DNA of 64,000 nt. Origin: JBDHWG01 sp046328525. GTDB lineage: Bacteria > Chloroflexota > Anaerolineae > Epilineales > JAHCIE01. Location: NCBI GenBank assembly GCA_046328525.1, contig JAXLWK010000007.1, positions 336,670 through 400,669 of the forward strand, given 5' to 3'. Below, one piece after another: positions 1 through 8,801 of the stretch. Positions within the stretch are counted from its first letter, which is position 1, and each line of letters starts with the position of its first letter. The notes beneath the pieces are model-generated. The model saw only the letters and a program-made list of their open reading frames with translations. It had not been told where the DNA came from and did not search any database. Made by a program: the position numbers and the translations under genes.

Positions 1-246
1 TATCTTGAGGCGGGCCGCAACCAACAATGCAGCCCAGGCGCCCAGGGTCCCTGCCAGCACAGGGGCAGCGCCGATGCGTCCCCAGTCCCAACCGAAATAG
101 ATCGCCAGACCGGCGGCAAGCGCAAACCCTAGCCACCCCGCGATCCAGTAGCGCGGCATGTCGCCCCACGACCGACCGAACAAAAAGTGTGCCAGAGCCG
201 CGTAGGCTCCGGCCAGCAGGACGGACAGGAGCAGGGCGGGGATCAT
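1..246 (-). CDS. Hypothetical membrane protein, cut by the window edge
   Basis: The visible 82 residues start MIPALLLSVLLAGAYAALAH and are almost entirely hydrophobic, with at least two membrane segments separated by a short polar stretch (FGRSWGDMPRYW). The ATG at 246-244 overlaps the mnmA stop (ATGA), so the gene is very likely translated by coupling to mnmA. It runs off the left end. No family is recognised; the function is unknown. Confidence 0.6.
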   Translation of the reverse strand, partial: MIPALLLSVLLAGAYAALAHFLFGRSWGDMPRYWIAGWLGFALAAGLAIYFGWDWGRIGAAPVLAGTLGAWAALLVAARLKI

Positions 247-1367
247 GCCCCGGCCTCAGAGGGCTGACTGAAGTCGGCGCTCCTGTTGGCCGCGTCGTCA
301 ATGATGCCACCACCGAGCGCCTCGTCGCCGCGATAGAAGACCGCGCCCTGGCCCGGCGTGATCGCCCGCTGCGGCTCGGCCAGCGCGACCTCGACCCGCC
401 CATCGGGGAGCGGCGTCACGACGCCCGGCGCCGGCGTCGCCTTGTAGCGCACCTTGATTTCAACGGCGGTCGGCTCGTCGGGCGCTCCGTTCGTCCAGCT
501 CACATCCCGGACAAAGAAACGGTCACGATACAGCCGGCTGGCGTCGCCGACGATGACGGCGTTGCGCGCCGCATCCGTGCCGACGACGTAGAGCGGCTCG
601 CCCGCCGCGATGCCCAGCCCCTTGCGCTGGCCGAGGGTGTACAGCGGTAGGCCGCCGTGCTCGCCGAGGGTCTGGCCGTTGGTGGACACGATCGGGCCGG
701 GCACGAGGGCGTCGGGCGCGTGCTGTTGAAGAAAACGCCGATAGTTGTTGTCGGCCAGGAAGCACAGCTCCATGCTATCGTGCTTGCTGGCGACGGGCAG
801 GCCGCGCGCCTCGGCCATGCGCCGCACCTCGGGCTTGGTGAAGCCGCCAATGGGGAACATGACGTGGGGCAGCTCGCGCTGCGTCAGCATGTGGAGGACA
901 TACGACTGGTCCTTGGCGACGTCCACGCCCTTGAGCAGCCGGTAGCGGCCGTCCACCTGGTCCACGCGGGCGTAGTGGCCCGTCGCCATCGCCGCCGCGC
1001 CCAGACTCAGCGCATGCTGCAGGAGGAAGTGGAAGCGGATGTGGCCGTTGCACGCCAGGCACGGGTTGGGTGTCCGTCCGGCAGCGTACTCCTGGGTAAA
1101 GAAGTCCACCACCCACTGCTTGAATACCGTCTCGAAGTTGAGCAGGTAGAACGGGATGCCCAGGCGGTGCGCGACGTGGCGCGCGTCGTCCACCGCCTCC
1201 AGGGAGCAGCACTTGTTCTCCGCCGTCGGGTCCGGCTCGGACCACAGGCGCATCATAATGCCGATGACGTCGTAGCCCTGCTCCACGAGCAGCGCCGCCA
1301 CCACCGAGCTATCCACGCCGCCGCTCATGGCGACGACAACCCGCCGTCCGTTCCCCTGCGACATCAT
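243..1367 (-). CDS. mnmA: tRNA-specific 2-thiouridylase MnmA
   Basis: Cytoplasmic enzyme that adenylates and then thiolates U34 in the anticodon of tRNA-Lys, -Glu and -Gln, taking sulfur from a relay protein. The 374 residues match the family length. A PP-loop SGGVDS lies at residues 15-20, the first catalytic cysteine is in NPCLAC (Cys103), and the second is in MELCFLAD (Cys202). These correspond to the disulfide-forming pair of the family. The C-terminal third is the usual beta-barrel region. GGAG seven bases before the ATG at 1367 supports this start. The next gene downstream overlaps by 4 nt. Confidence 0.97.
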   Translation of the reverse strand: MMSQGNGRRVVVAMSGGVDSSVVAALLVEQGYDVIGIMMRLWSEPDPTAENKCCSLEAVDDARHVAHRLGIPFYLLNFETVFKQWVVDFFTQEYAAGRTPNPCLACNGHIRFHFLLQHALSLGAAAMATGHYARVDQVDGRYRLLKGVDVAKDQSYVLHMLTQRELPHVMFPIGGFTKPEVRRMAEARGLPVASKHDSMELCFLADNNYRRFLQQHAPDALVPGPIVSTNGQTLGEHGGLPLYTLGQRKGLGIAAGEPLYVVGTDAARNAVIVGDASRLYRDRFFVRDVSWTNGAPDEPTAVEIKVRYKATPAPGVVTPLPDGRVEVALAEPQRAITPGQGAVFYRGDEALGGGIIDDAANRSADFSQPSEAGA

Positions 1368-1410
1368 TCTCTTGCTCCGCGGCCTGTCCTAGCTGTGCCA
1401 TCCCCTTACA

Positions 1411-1416
1411 ATTATA
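1411..1416 (-). promoter_or_regulatory. Possible -10 box for mnmA
   Basis: Read on the minus strand this is a perfect TATAAT about 45 bases before the mnmA start. No good -35 hexamer is seen at 16-18 bases, so only the -10 is claimed. Confidence 0.35.
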
Positions 1417-1510
1417 GGCAACTTGCCGATATTCAGACGCGCAGCGCCCCAGCAACTTACTTGCGCGGCCCCGCTGCCGCACCTCTGCCCAGAAACCACA
1501 CGCCCCGCTG

Positions 1511-1665
1511 CCATGCTGAGTGCAACGAAGCATCCCCCGGCGCTCTGGGGGCCCTTCGCGCTGCTCAGGGCGACACCGGTGTTCCCCTTTGCGTCTTTGC
1601 GCCTTTGCGTTTCCATCTTCGGCCCGGAAACCCCCGCCGTCATGCCGAGTATAACGAGACGCTCA
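1511..1665. repeat. Dispersed intergenic repeat cluster in the 1368-1821 gap
   Basis: This gene-free gap holds low-complexity pieces that recur in other gaps of the window. There is an 'atgctgagtgcaacgaagca' segment with a partner 'cttcgcgctgctcagggcga', and a 'tttgcgtctttgcgcctttg' run. Nothing here looks coding. The gap ends with the promoter of the first Liv operon. Confidence 0.55.
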
Positions 1666-1746
1666 GGCTGCCCGTGGCCGGCAGCCCGAGATTCACCAAT
1701 CCCAAAAAAATACCTTGACGTAAACGTTTGCTCAGCGAAAAGGCGG

Positions 1747-1774
1747 TTGACACACTCCGCGAAACTCGTATAGT
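1747..1774 (+). promoter_or_regulatory. Promoter of the first Liv operon
   Basis: A perfect -35 TTGACA (1747-1752) is followed after 16 bases by TATAGT (1769-1774), ending 47 bases before the livG ATG. This is the only strong sigma-70-like site ahead of the livG - acyl-CoA synthetase - livH - livM genes. Confidence 0.65.
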
Positions 1775-1821
1775 CACTGGACGCGTCGCAGGCCCTAGAC
1801 CCGCCCCCACGGAGGTTGGAC

Positions 1822-2634
1822 ATGGCCGAGGGACTCAACGGCAGCCGCCTGAAGCCAGGTGACCGACAACTCGAGGTCAACAACATTGGCCTGAACTTCG
1901 GCGGCGTCGCGGCGCTGAGCGGCGTCAGTCTCATCGCGCGCCAGGGCGAAATCCTCGCCATCATCGGCCCCAACGGGGCCGGCAAGACGAGCCTGCTCAA
2001 CTGCATAAGCGGTCTCTACCATCCCCAAATCGGCAGCATCCTGTTCCACAACGGCGCGACCTACCACCTGACAAAGATGCACCCCAACCGGATCGCCGCC
2101 GTCGGCATCGCGCGCTCGTTCCAGAACATCGAGCTGTTCCGCGCCATGACCGTGCTCGACAACCTCATGCTCGGCGGCCACGTCCACATGAAAACGAACT
2201 TCGTGATGGACATGCTCTACTGGGGACCGGCCCAGCGCGAAGAGGTGCGCTACCGCCGCTTCGTCGAAGACATCATAGACCTGCTCGAAATCGAGCCGAT
2301 TCGGCGCAAGCCCGTCGGCGCGCTGCCGTATGGCCTCCAGAAGCGCGTCGAGCTGGGGCGCGCCCTGACGCTGCGGCCGGCCCTGCTCCTCCTCGATGAA
2401 CCCATGGCCGGGATGAACGCCGAGGAGAAAGAGGACATGGCGCGGTTCATCCTGGACGTCAACGAAGAGCACGGCGTCACCATGATTCTGATCGAGCACG
2501 ACATGGGCGTTGTCATGGACGTCTCGGACCGCGTCGCCGTCCTCGACTTTGGTGTCAAGATCGCCGACGGCACACCGGACGAGGTGCGCGCCGACCCGGC
2601 GGTCGTCAAAGCCTACCTGGGCCAGGAACGGTAG
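1822..2634 (+). CDS. livG: Branched-chain amino acid-type ABC transporter ATPase (LivG family)
   Basis: Cytoplasmic ATPase of a Liv (HAAT) importer, 270 residues. Walker A GPNGAGKTS lies at about 49-57, a LivG-style signature PYGLQKRVELGRAL at about 169-182, and Walker B LLLLDEPMAGMN at about 188-199. The switch region LIEHDMGVV follows. The ATG at 1822 is chosen over the in-frame TTG at 1816 because GGAGG at 1811-1815 is correctly spaced from it. First gene of an operon with an acyl-CoA synthetase, two permeases, a binding protein and LivF. The substrate cannot be read from this subunit; the neighbouring CoA ligase makes an organic acid possible as well as an amino acid. Confidence 0.93.
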   Translation: MAEGLNGSRLKPGDRQLEVNNIGLNFGGVAALSGVSLIARQGEILAIIGPNGAGKTSLLNCISGLYHPQIGSILFHNGATYHLTKMHPNRIAAVGIARSFQNIELFRAMTVLDNLMLGGHVHMKTNFVMDMLYWGPAQREEVRYRRFVEDIIDLLEIEPIRRKPVGALPYGLQKRVELGRALTLRPALLLLDEPMAGMNAEEKEDMARFILDVNEEHGVTMILIEHDMGVVMDVSDRVAVLDFGVKIADGTPDEVRADPAVVKAYLGQER

Positions 2635-2638
2635 CGCC

Positions 2639-4567
2639 ATGCGTGACACATTTCCGCAGCTGCTCGTCGAGAATGCTGCCCGTTGGGGAGACACGCGCGT
2701 CGCTCTGCGCGAGAAGGAATTCGGCATCTGGCAAAGCGTGACGTGGGCCGAGTACCTGCGCCACGTGCGCCACTTCTGCCAGGGCCTCGTCCGCCTGGGC
2801 CTGCGCCGCGGCGACACCGTCGCCATCATCGGCGACAACCGCCCGGAGTGGGTCTACGCCGAGTTGGCGGCCCACGCCGCCGGCGGCAAGAGCGTCGGCA
2901 TCTACCAGGACTCGGTCACACGCGAGGTCGCCTACATCCTAACCCACAGTGACGCCCGCTTCATCGTCGTCGAGGACCAGGAGCAGGTGGACAAGATCCT
3001 GGAGATATGGCCCGACCTGCGCGGCATTGAGTACGTCATCTACTATGACCCCAAGGGGATGCGCGGCTACGGCGAGCCGTTCCTGATGGACTTCCGCACC
3101 GTCGAGAACCTGGGGCAGGCGTGGGAGGCCGACCATCCGGATTGGTTCGAGACGAGCGTCGCCCAGGGCAAGGCCGACGACGTGTGCATCCTCTCGACCA
3201 CGTCGGGAACAACCGCCGAGCCGAAGCTCGCCATGCTCACCTTCGACAACCTGCTGAGCGAGGGGCGCAATCTGCTCGCTATAGACCCCCTGTCGCCCGG
3301 CGACAACTTCGTGAGCTTCCTGCCGCTCGCCTGGATGGGCGAGCAGATGATCGCCCTGGCGTGCAGCCTCTACGTCGGCTTCACCATCAATTTCCCGGAA
3401 TCGCCCGAGACCGTGCCGGAGAACATCCGCGAGATCGGGCCGCAGGTGATGTTCAGCCCGCCCCGCATCTGGGAGAACATGGTCAGCCAGGTGCAGGTGA
3501 AGATCGCCGACACGTCCGCCGAGAAGCGCCGCCTGTACGAGTGGGCGCTGGGCGTGGGCTACGCCATGGCCGACGCCCGCTTCGACGGCCGCAAACCCTC
3601 GACCGCCCTGGCGGCGCAATACCGCATCGCCGACGGGGCCGTGTTTGCCATGCTCCGCGACAAGCTGGGTCTCGGCCGCGTGCGCCGCTGCTACACCGGC
3701 GGCGCCGCCCTCGGCCCCGACGTCTTCCGCTTCTACCACGCCATCGGCGTCAATCTCAAGCAAATCTACGGTCAGACGGAAATCAGCGGCATCGCCGTGG
3801 TTCACCGCGACGGCGCGGTGAAGTTCCAGACCGTGGGTGTGCCGATCCCGGAGACCGAGATGCGCATCGCCGACAACGGCGAGATTCTGCTCAAGTCGCC
3901 CGCCGTGTTCGCCGGCTACTACAAGCGGCCTGACCTGACGGCGGAGGCGTTGGAGGATGGCTGGCTGCACACCGGCGACGCGGGCTACCTCGACGACAGC
4001 GGGCAGCTCATCGTCATTGACCGGGCGAAGGACGTCATGACCCTGCACGACGGCACGAAGTTCAGCCCGCAGTTCATCGAGAACAAGCTGAAGTTCAGCC
4101 CGTACATCAAGGAGGCGGTGGTCTTCGGCGGCGACTGGCCGTTTGTCACCGCCATGATCAACATTGACATGCAAAACGTCGGGAAGTGGGCCGAGCAGCG
4201 CCAGATCGCGTACACGACGTACACCGACCTGGCCCAGAAGCCGCAAGTCTACGCCCTGGTGCGCGAGGCGGTGGAGCGCGCCAACGCCGACATACCGCCG
4301 GCCGCCCAGATCCGGCGCTTCCTCTTGCTGCACAAGGAGCTTGACGCCGACGACGCCGAGCTGACCCGCACGCGCAAGGTGCGGCGGCGCTACGTCGCGC
4401 AGCGCTACGCCGACATCGTCGCGGCGCTGTATGGGAGTGACGAGTCCCTGGACGTGGACACAACGATCACCTACCAGGACGGACGCACGGCCCAGATCAA
4501 GACGCGGCTGAAAGTCGAGACCGTAGACGGCGTAGCCGAACGCGCGCCGCACGCCGTCGCGGGGTAG
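2639..4567 (+). CDS. AMP-binding long-chain acyl-CoA synthetase-like protein
   Basis: ANL-superfamily enzyme expected to activate a carboxylic acid with ATP and join it to CoA. The 642-residue protein shows the P-loop-like STTSGTTAEPK near residue 187-197, YGQTEISG, and the hinge region HTGDAGYLDDSGQLIVIDR followed by AKDVM. The length and the DTRVALREKEFGIWQSVTW opening resemble FadD15/long-chain ligases. The ATG lies 4 bases after the livG stop. A ligase inside a Liv importer operon suggests the imported compound, or its product, is a carboxylic acid converted to a CoA ester after uptake (inference). Confidence 0.88.
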   Translation: MRDTFPQLLVENAARWGDTRVALREKEFGIWQSVTWAEYLRHVRHFCQGLVRLGLRRGDTVAIIGDNRPEWVYAELAAHAAGGKSVGIYQDSVTREVAYILTHSDARFIVVEDQEQVDKILEIWPDLRGIEYVIYYDPKGMRGYGEPFLMDFRTVENLGQAWEADHPDWFETSVAQGKADDVCILSTTSGTTAEPKLAMLTFDNLLSEGRNLLAIDPLSPGDNFVSFLPLAWMGEQMIALACSLYVGFTINFPESPETVPENIREIGPQVMFSPPRIWENMVSQVQVKIADTSAEKRRLYEWALGVGYAMADARFDGRKPSTALAAQYRIADGAVFAMLRDKLGLGRVRRCYTGGAALGPDVFRFYHAIGVNLKQIYGQTEISGIAVVHRDGAVKFQTVGVPIPETEMRIADNGEILLKSPAVFAGYYKRPDLTAEALEDGWLHTGDAGYLDDSGQLIVIDRAKDVMTLHDGTKFSPQFIENKLKFSPYIKEAVVFGGDWPFVTAMINIDMQNVGKWAEQRQIAYTTYTDLAQKPQVYALVREAVERANADIPPAAQIRRFLLLHKELDADDAELTRTRKVRRRYVAQRYADIVAALYGSDESLDVDTTITYQDGRTAQIKTRLKVETVDGVAERAPHAVAG

Positions 4568-4627
4568 GCAAGCGGCCGCGGCCGGGGCTTTGCGCAAGGT
4601 GACGAACACAATCGCTCGGAGGCCCGC

Positions 4628-5500
4628 ATGTCTCTGTTCCTCCAACTGACTCTGACAGGGCTGAGTAACGGGGCGATCTACGCCCTCATGGCCCTGGGCG
4701 TCGTCGTCATCTACAAATCGAGCGGCGTCATCAACTTCGCCCAGGGAGCGTTCCTCCTGGTCGGGGCCTACGTGACGTACTGGGCCGTGGGGCAGGTCGG
4801 CCTGCCGTGGCCCGTCGGCGTTCTCGCCGCCATCGTCACCGCCGCCATCCTGGGCATCCTCGTCGAGCGCCTGGCGCTCCGCCCGCTCATCGGCGAGCCG
4901 ATCATCTCCATCATCATGGTGACCATCGGCCTCAGCTCCCTGGTCGCCGCCATCATCAGCCTCATCTGGGGCACACAGTCGCAGCCCTTTCCTGCCTTCA
5001 TCCCCAACGCGAACGTCACGATCCTCGGCGCGGTCACACCCATGGACCGCATCTACGCCGTGGCGCTGTGCGGCCTGTTCCTGCTCGGCTTCATTCTCTT
5101 CTTCCGCCTGACCAGCGAGGGCATCGCCATGCGCGCCGTGGCCGACGACCAGCAGGCCGCGATGAGCATGGGCATCAGCATCCAGCGCATCTTCGCCGTC
5201 GCCTGGGCCATCGCCGCCGTCACCGCGGCGGTGGCGGGCATCCTCGTCGCCAACATCGTCGGCGTCAGCACCGACGTCGGCCGCATCGGGTTGCAGGTCT
5301 TTCCGGTCGTCATTCTCGGCGGCCTCGACTCCATCCCTGGCGCGATCGTCGGCGGCGCGATCATCGGCCTCCTCCAGGCGTACACCGGCGGCTACATCGG
5401 CGGCGGCACGGAGCAGGTCATCCCCTTCATCATCCTGGTCATTATGCTGATGGTCAAGCCCTACGGACTGTTCGGCCAGCGCCGCATCGAGCGCGTATAG
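4628..5500 (+). CDS. livH: Liv-type ABC permease, LivH family
   Basis: Integral membrane permease of 290 residues, about eight hydrophobic helices. It opens LQLTLTGLSNGAIYALMALG, the typical LivH N-terminus, and has the conserved VVIYKSSGVINFAQGAF segment. The EAA-like cytoplasmic loop region is AMRAVADDQQAAMSMGI. CGGAGG precedes the ATG by five bases. It is expected to pair with the LivM protein encoded 12 bases downstream to form the translocation path. Confidence 0.93.
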   Translation: MSLFLQLTLTGLSNGAIYALMALGVVVIYKSSGVINFAQGAFLLVGAYVTYWAVGQVGLPWPVGVLAAIVTAAILGILVERLALRPLIGEPIISIIMVTIGLSSLVAAIISLIWGTQSQPFPAFIPNANVTILGAVTPMDRIYAVALCGLFLLGFILFFRLTSEGIAMRAVADDQQAAMSMGISIQRIFAVAWAIAAVTAAVAGILVANIVGVSTDVGRIGLQVFPVVILGGLDSIPGAIVGGAIIGLLQAYTGGYIGGGTEQVIPFIILVIMLMVKPYGLFGQRRIERV

Positions 5501-5512
5501 CAAGGGGGTCCC

Positions 5513-6556
5513 ATGGAAAGCGGCATCTTCCAAACTACTTACCAGAAAGACATGGCGCTGCGGCGCACGCCGGCGCAGTTCATCCGCCTCGGCCTGCTGC
5601 TAACCTTTGTCCTTATTTTCCCCTTCTTCGCCGACAACTACTGGCTGACCCTCGCCAACCAGATCGGCATCGCCGCCATCGGCGCGATTGGCCTCAACAT
5701 CCTGGTCGGCTACACCGGGCAGATTAGCCTGGGGCAGGGGGCGTTCCTGGGCGTCGGCGCGTATGCCACCGGCATCCTGGTCAAGCAGGTCGGCGCGCCG
5801 TGGCCTGTGGCCGTCGTCGCCGCGTGCCTCATCACCGCCCTCGTCGGCATGGTGTTCGGCATCCCGGCCCTGCGCCTCAAAGGGCTGTACCTGGCGATTG
5901 CGACCCTCGCCGCCCAGGAGATCATCGAGTGGGTCATCATCCACAGCCCGAACCTGACCGGCGGCGTCGAGGCCATGGTGATCCCCGCGCCGACGCTGTT
6001 CGGCCTGCGCATCAACACCGACGCCCGCTTCTACTGGGTCATCCTGGTGTGCCTCATTCTCACCATCATTCTGACGAGCAATCTGTTCCGCACCCGAACA
6101 GGGCGCGCCTTCATCGCCATCCGCGACCAGGACATCGCCGCGTCGGTCATGGGCGTCAATCTGTTCCGCTACAAGTTGCTGGCCTTCGCCGTGTCGTCGT
6201 TCTTCGTCGGCCTGGCCGGCGCGCTGACGGCCGAGTACCGCACCATCATCTCGTGGGAGCGCTTCACCCTGGACACGTCCATCCTGTACCTGGCGATGAT
6301 CATCATCGGTGGGCTTGGCTCCGTCAGCGGCGCTGTGATGGGCGCGGCGTTCATGACGCTGCTGCCCGCCCTGCTCCAGCTGCTCGGCCGCACGGCCGGC
6401 GGCGCCGTGCCTAACATATTGCAGCAGATCCCGTTCTTGCAGCAGGCGTTCTTCGGTCTCGTCATCATCCTGTTCCTCGTCTTCGAGCCGGAAGGGTTGG
6501 CGCGCATGTGGCGCAACATCAAAGACTACTTCCGCCTGTGGCCGTTCAGCTACTAA
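5513..6556 (+). CDS. livM: Liv-type ABC permease, LivM family
   Basis: 347 residues, about nine to ten membrane helices, with the family signature GLNILVGYTGQISLGQGAF near residue 62-80 and the loop FIAIRDQDIAASVMGVNLF. The C-terminal EPEGLARMWRNIKDYFRLWP is typical. Its TAA stop (6554-6556) is also the target site of the following insertion sequence, which duplicated TAA, so the protein is unchanged. Upstream neighbour is livH. The binding protein and livF now lie beyond the IS. Confidence 0.93.
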   Translation: MESGIFQTTYQKDMALRRTPAQFIRLGLLLTFVLIFPFFADNYWLTLANQIGIAAIGAIGLNILVGYTGQISLGQGAFLGVGAYATGILVKQVGAPWPVAVVAACLITALVGMVFGIPALRLKGLYLAIATLAAQEIIEWVIIHSPNLTGGVEAMVIPAPTLFGLRINTDARFYWVILVCLILTIILTSNLFRTRTGRAFIAIRDQDIAASVMGVNLFRYKLLAFAVSSFFVGLAGALTAEYRTIISWERFTLDTSILYLAMIIIGGLGSVSGAVMGAAFMTLLPALLQLLGRTAGGAVPNILQQIPFLQQAFFGLVIILFLVFEPEGLARMWRNIKDYFRLWPFSY

Positions 6557-6597
6557 GTGCCTATCCGAATAACGGAATATGACGTATACTTTTAAGT

Positions 6598-7134
6598 ATG
6601 AACACAGAAACACCCGCCCAACGAACACGAGCACGAACGCCCAACAACCGCACGACGACCGGTTTCTGCATCTCTGACGAACTGTGGGCCATGCTGGAGC
6701 CGCTGCTGCCAGAGCATGTCAACACCCACCGCTTCGGCGGCGGCCGCCCGCGTGTCCCCGACCGTCGCTGCGCCGATGCCATCTTCTACGTCCTGCGCAT
6801 GGGCTGTCAGTGGGAGGCGCTGAACCAGACGGAGTTGTGCGCCAAGTCCACCGCGCATGACCGCTTTCAGGTGTGGGCCGCAGCGGGCGTGTTCCTGAAG
6901 CTGTGGCAAGTCGGCGTCCAACGCTTCGACGAGTTGAAAGGCATCGACTGGGACTGGCTGAGTATGGACGGGGCGATGACCAAAGCGCCGCTTGGGGGGG
7001 AAAAAGACGGGGCCGAACCCCACCGACCGCGGCAAAGGCGGCGTCAAGCGCAGTCTGTTGACCGAAGGGTCGGGTGTGCCGATTGGCCTGGCAGTGGACG
7101 GCGCGAATCGGCACGACATGAAGCTGGTGCGTGA
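6598..7134 (+). CDS. IS5-family transposase, first frame (orfA)
   Basis: 178 residues as read. The first 131 or so look like an IS427-type transposase N-terminus (ISDELWAMLEPLLPE, RCADAIFYVLRMGCQWEAL, and WDWLSMDGAMTKAPLGG, which carries the first catalytic Asp). After the G7A5 run at 6994-7005 this frame loses similarity to transposases. The continuation is in the overlapping frame starting near 6992. A frame change of +1 (or -2) at the run would fuse the two into one DDE transposase. Confidence 0.85.
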   Translation: MNTETPAQRTRARTPNNRTTTGFCISDELWAMLEPLLPEHVNTHRFGGGRPRVPDRRCADAIFYVLRMGCQWEALNQTELCAKSTAHDRFQVWAAAGVFLKLWQVGVQRFDELKGIDWDWLSMDGAMTKAPLGGEKDGAEPHRPRQRRRQAQSVDRRVGCADWPGSGRRESARHEAGA

Positions 7135-7471
7135 GACGCTTGAAAGTATCGTCGTGGCGCGACCTCAGCCCACGGATGAGCAGCCGCAAGGGCTGTGCCT
7201 GGACAAAGGCTACGACTACGACGAAGTGCGTAAGACGCTGGCCGAGTTTGGTTTCACCGCCCACATCCGCTCGCGGGGCGAAGAGGCGCAGGATCTCAAG
7301 CGCGAGGCCGGCAAGAAGGCGCGGCGCTGGGTCGTCGAGCGCAGCCACAGCTGGCTCAACCGCTTTCGACGTATTCTGGTGCGCTGGGACAAGAAGCCCG
7401 AACACTACTGCGCCTTTCTGCACTTCGCCTGCGCCCTCATCGCCCTCCGTGCCACAGGGTTATTCGGATAG
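6992..7471 (+). CDS. IS5-family transposase, second frame (orfB)
   Basis: 159 residues beginning GGKKTGPNPTDRGKGGVKRS and containing the second catalytic Asp region (CLDKGYDYDEVRKTLAEFGF) and the C-terminal WVVERSHSWLNRFRRILVRW, which holds the DDE glutamate. It overlaps orfA at the G/A run, as expected if expressed by frameshifting or polymerase slippage. The TAG stop lies inside the right inverted repeat. The start is not a normal initiation site; production as an orfAB fusion is more likely. Confidence 0.85.
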   Translation: MGGKKTGPNPTDRGKGGVKRSLLTEGSGVPIGLAVDGANRHDMKLVRETLESIVVARPQPTDEQPQGLCLDKGYDYDEVRKTLAEFGFTAHIRSRGEEAQDLKREAGKKARRWVVERSHSWLNRFRRILVRWDKKPEHYCAFLHFACALIALRATGLFG

Positions 7472-7502
7472 GCTCTAAGCCCCACACACAAAGGAGGAGA
7501 TC

Positions 7503-8795
7503 ATGCTGCGGAAACTGCTTCCCTGGATCGTCATCGTGGCCGTGACTTTGCTCATCGTCGCGTGCGGCGGCGCCCCCGCTGCCCCTGCCGCCCAGCAGCC
7601 CGCCGCCCAGCAGCCGGCCGCCCAACAGCCGGCCGCCCAACAGCCCGCCGCCGGAAAGGCGACCGGCGAGCCGATCAAGATCGGCGGCATCTTCGACCTG
7701 ACCGGCGCAACCGGCGACGTCGGCACGCCCTACGCCAAGGGGGTGCAGCACTTCGTGGAGTGGAAGAACAACAACGGCGGCGTCAACGGCCGCCCCATCA
7801 CGCTCATCGGCCAGGACTACGGCTACAAGGTGCCGAACGCCGAGCAACTCTACAGCCAGTACACCACCCAGGACAAGGTGCTGGCGATCCAGGGCTGGGG
7901 CACCGCCGACACCGAGGCGCTGCGCCCGAAGATCGCCGAGGACAAGATTCCCTACATGTCGGCCTCGTACTCCATCAACCTCGCCAATCCCAAGGAGACG
8001 CCGTACAACTTCCTCGTCGGCACGACATACTCCGAGCAGCTTCAGGCGGCCATGCAGTGGATGCTCCAGGACTGGAAGGCGAAGGGGAAGTCCGGCGTAC
8101 CGAAGATCGCCTATCTGCACAGCAACAGCGGCTTCGGCCTCTCGCCGCTGGACGACGGCGACAAGTTCGCCACCGCGAACGGCCTGGAGAAGGGCCTGCG
8201 CATCCCCATGCCCGCCGCGACCGCCGACATGACCCCGCAGCTCACCCAGGCGCAGCAGTACGGCGCCGACTACATCTTCATCCAGAACACGTCGGGCGCG
8301 GGCGCGACGGCGCTCAAGGCGGCCAAGTCCCTGGGTCTCCTCCCCAAGACCCAGGTCGTCTGCCTCAACTGGTGCACCGACGATCTGACGATCAAGCTGG
8401 CCGGCGACGCCGCCGAGGGGTTGGTGGGCGCGTCGCCGTTCGCCTTCCCGGACTCGAGCGCGGCGGGCATGAAGGACATGGCCGAGTTCGCCAAGTCGAA
8501 GGGCACGAGCATCGAGACCGAGGGCCTGCACTACGCCCAGGGCTGGACGACGATGGCCGTGATGGCGGAGGGCCTCAAGCGCGCCCTGGAGAGCGGCAAG
8601 CCGCTGTCGGGCGAGGGCCTCAAGGCGGCGCTGGAAACGATGAAGGACTTCGACACAGGCGGCGTGACCACGAAACTGACCTTCACGCCGGACGACCATC
8701 GCGGCAGCAAGGCCCTGCGCCTGTACCAGGTGAAGAGCGGCAAGTGGACGCCGATGACCGACTACCTCCAGACCAACCTGAGCATTGCCAAGTAG
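7503..8795 (+). CDS. livJ: Liv-type ABC transporter substrate-binding lipoprotein
   Basis: 430-residue extracytoplasmic binding protein of the Peripla_BP_6 (leucine-binding) family. The signal peptide ends in a lipobox LIVAC with Cys21 as lipidation site. Then comes a low-complexity linker of repeated PAAQQ units (about residues 27-50) and the mature domain starting EPIKIGGIFDLTGATGDVG. The conserved HFVEWKNNNGGVNGRPI motif is present. AAGGAGG ends six bases before the ATG. The first gene after the IS, followed 6 bases later by livF. The ligand is not evident. Confidence 0.93.
   Translation: MLRKLLPWIVIVAVTLLIVACGGAPAAPAAQQPAAQQPAAQQPAAQQPAAGKATGEPIKIGGIFDLTGATGDVGTPYAKGVQHFVEWKNNNGGVNGRPITLIGQDYGYKVPNAEQLYSQYTTQDKVLAIQGWGTADTEALRPKIAEDKIPYMSASYSINLANPKETPYNFLVGTTYSEQLQAAMQWMLQDWKAKGKSGVPKIAYLHSNSGFGLSPLDDGDKFATANGLEKGLRIPMPAATADMTPQLTQAQQYGADYIFIQNTSGAGATALKAAKSLGLLPKTQVVCLNWCTDDLTIKLAGDAAEGLVGASPFAFPDSSAAGMKDMAEFAKSKGTSIETEGLHYAQGWTTMAVMAEGLKRALESGKPLSGEGLKAALETMKDFDTGGVTTKLTFTPDDHRGSKALRLYQVKSGKWTPMTDYLQTNLSIAK
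7588..7652 (+). repeat. 15-bp tandem repeat encoding the AQQPA linker
   Basis: About four to five near-identical copies of a 15-base unit (gccgcccagcagccc and variants) inside the binding-protein gene, just after the lipobox. They encode the flexible linker that tethers the domain to the membrane. The copy number is likely to vary between strains. Confidence 0.75.
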
Positions 8796-8801
8796 GAGCC
8801 G

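Larger units (their letters stand above)
6557..7475 (+). mobile_element. IS5-family (IS427-like) insertion sequence
   Basis: 919-bp element bounded by 17-bp inverted repeats: GTGCCTATCCGAATAAC at 6557-6573, and GAGCCTATCCGAATAAC as the reverse complement of 7459-7475, with one mismatch. The flanks are a direct TAA (6554-6556 and 7476-7478), a 3-bp TNA target duplication as known for this IS group. It contains two overlapping transposase frames. It sits between livM and the binding-protein gene of the Liv operon and may interrupt transcription between them. Confidence 0.93.

Noticed and set aside
2939..5533. Long minus-strand open frame (over 800 codons) opposite the Liv permease genes
   Set aside because: It is the complement of well-supported genes in high-GC DNA, and its composition (Asp, Arg, His, Ala runs) has no protein-family character.
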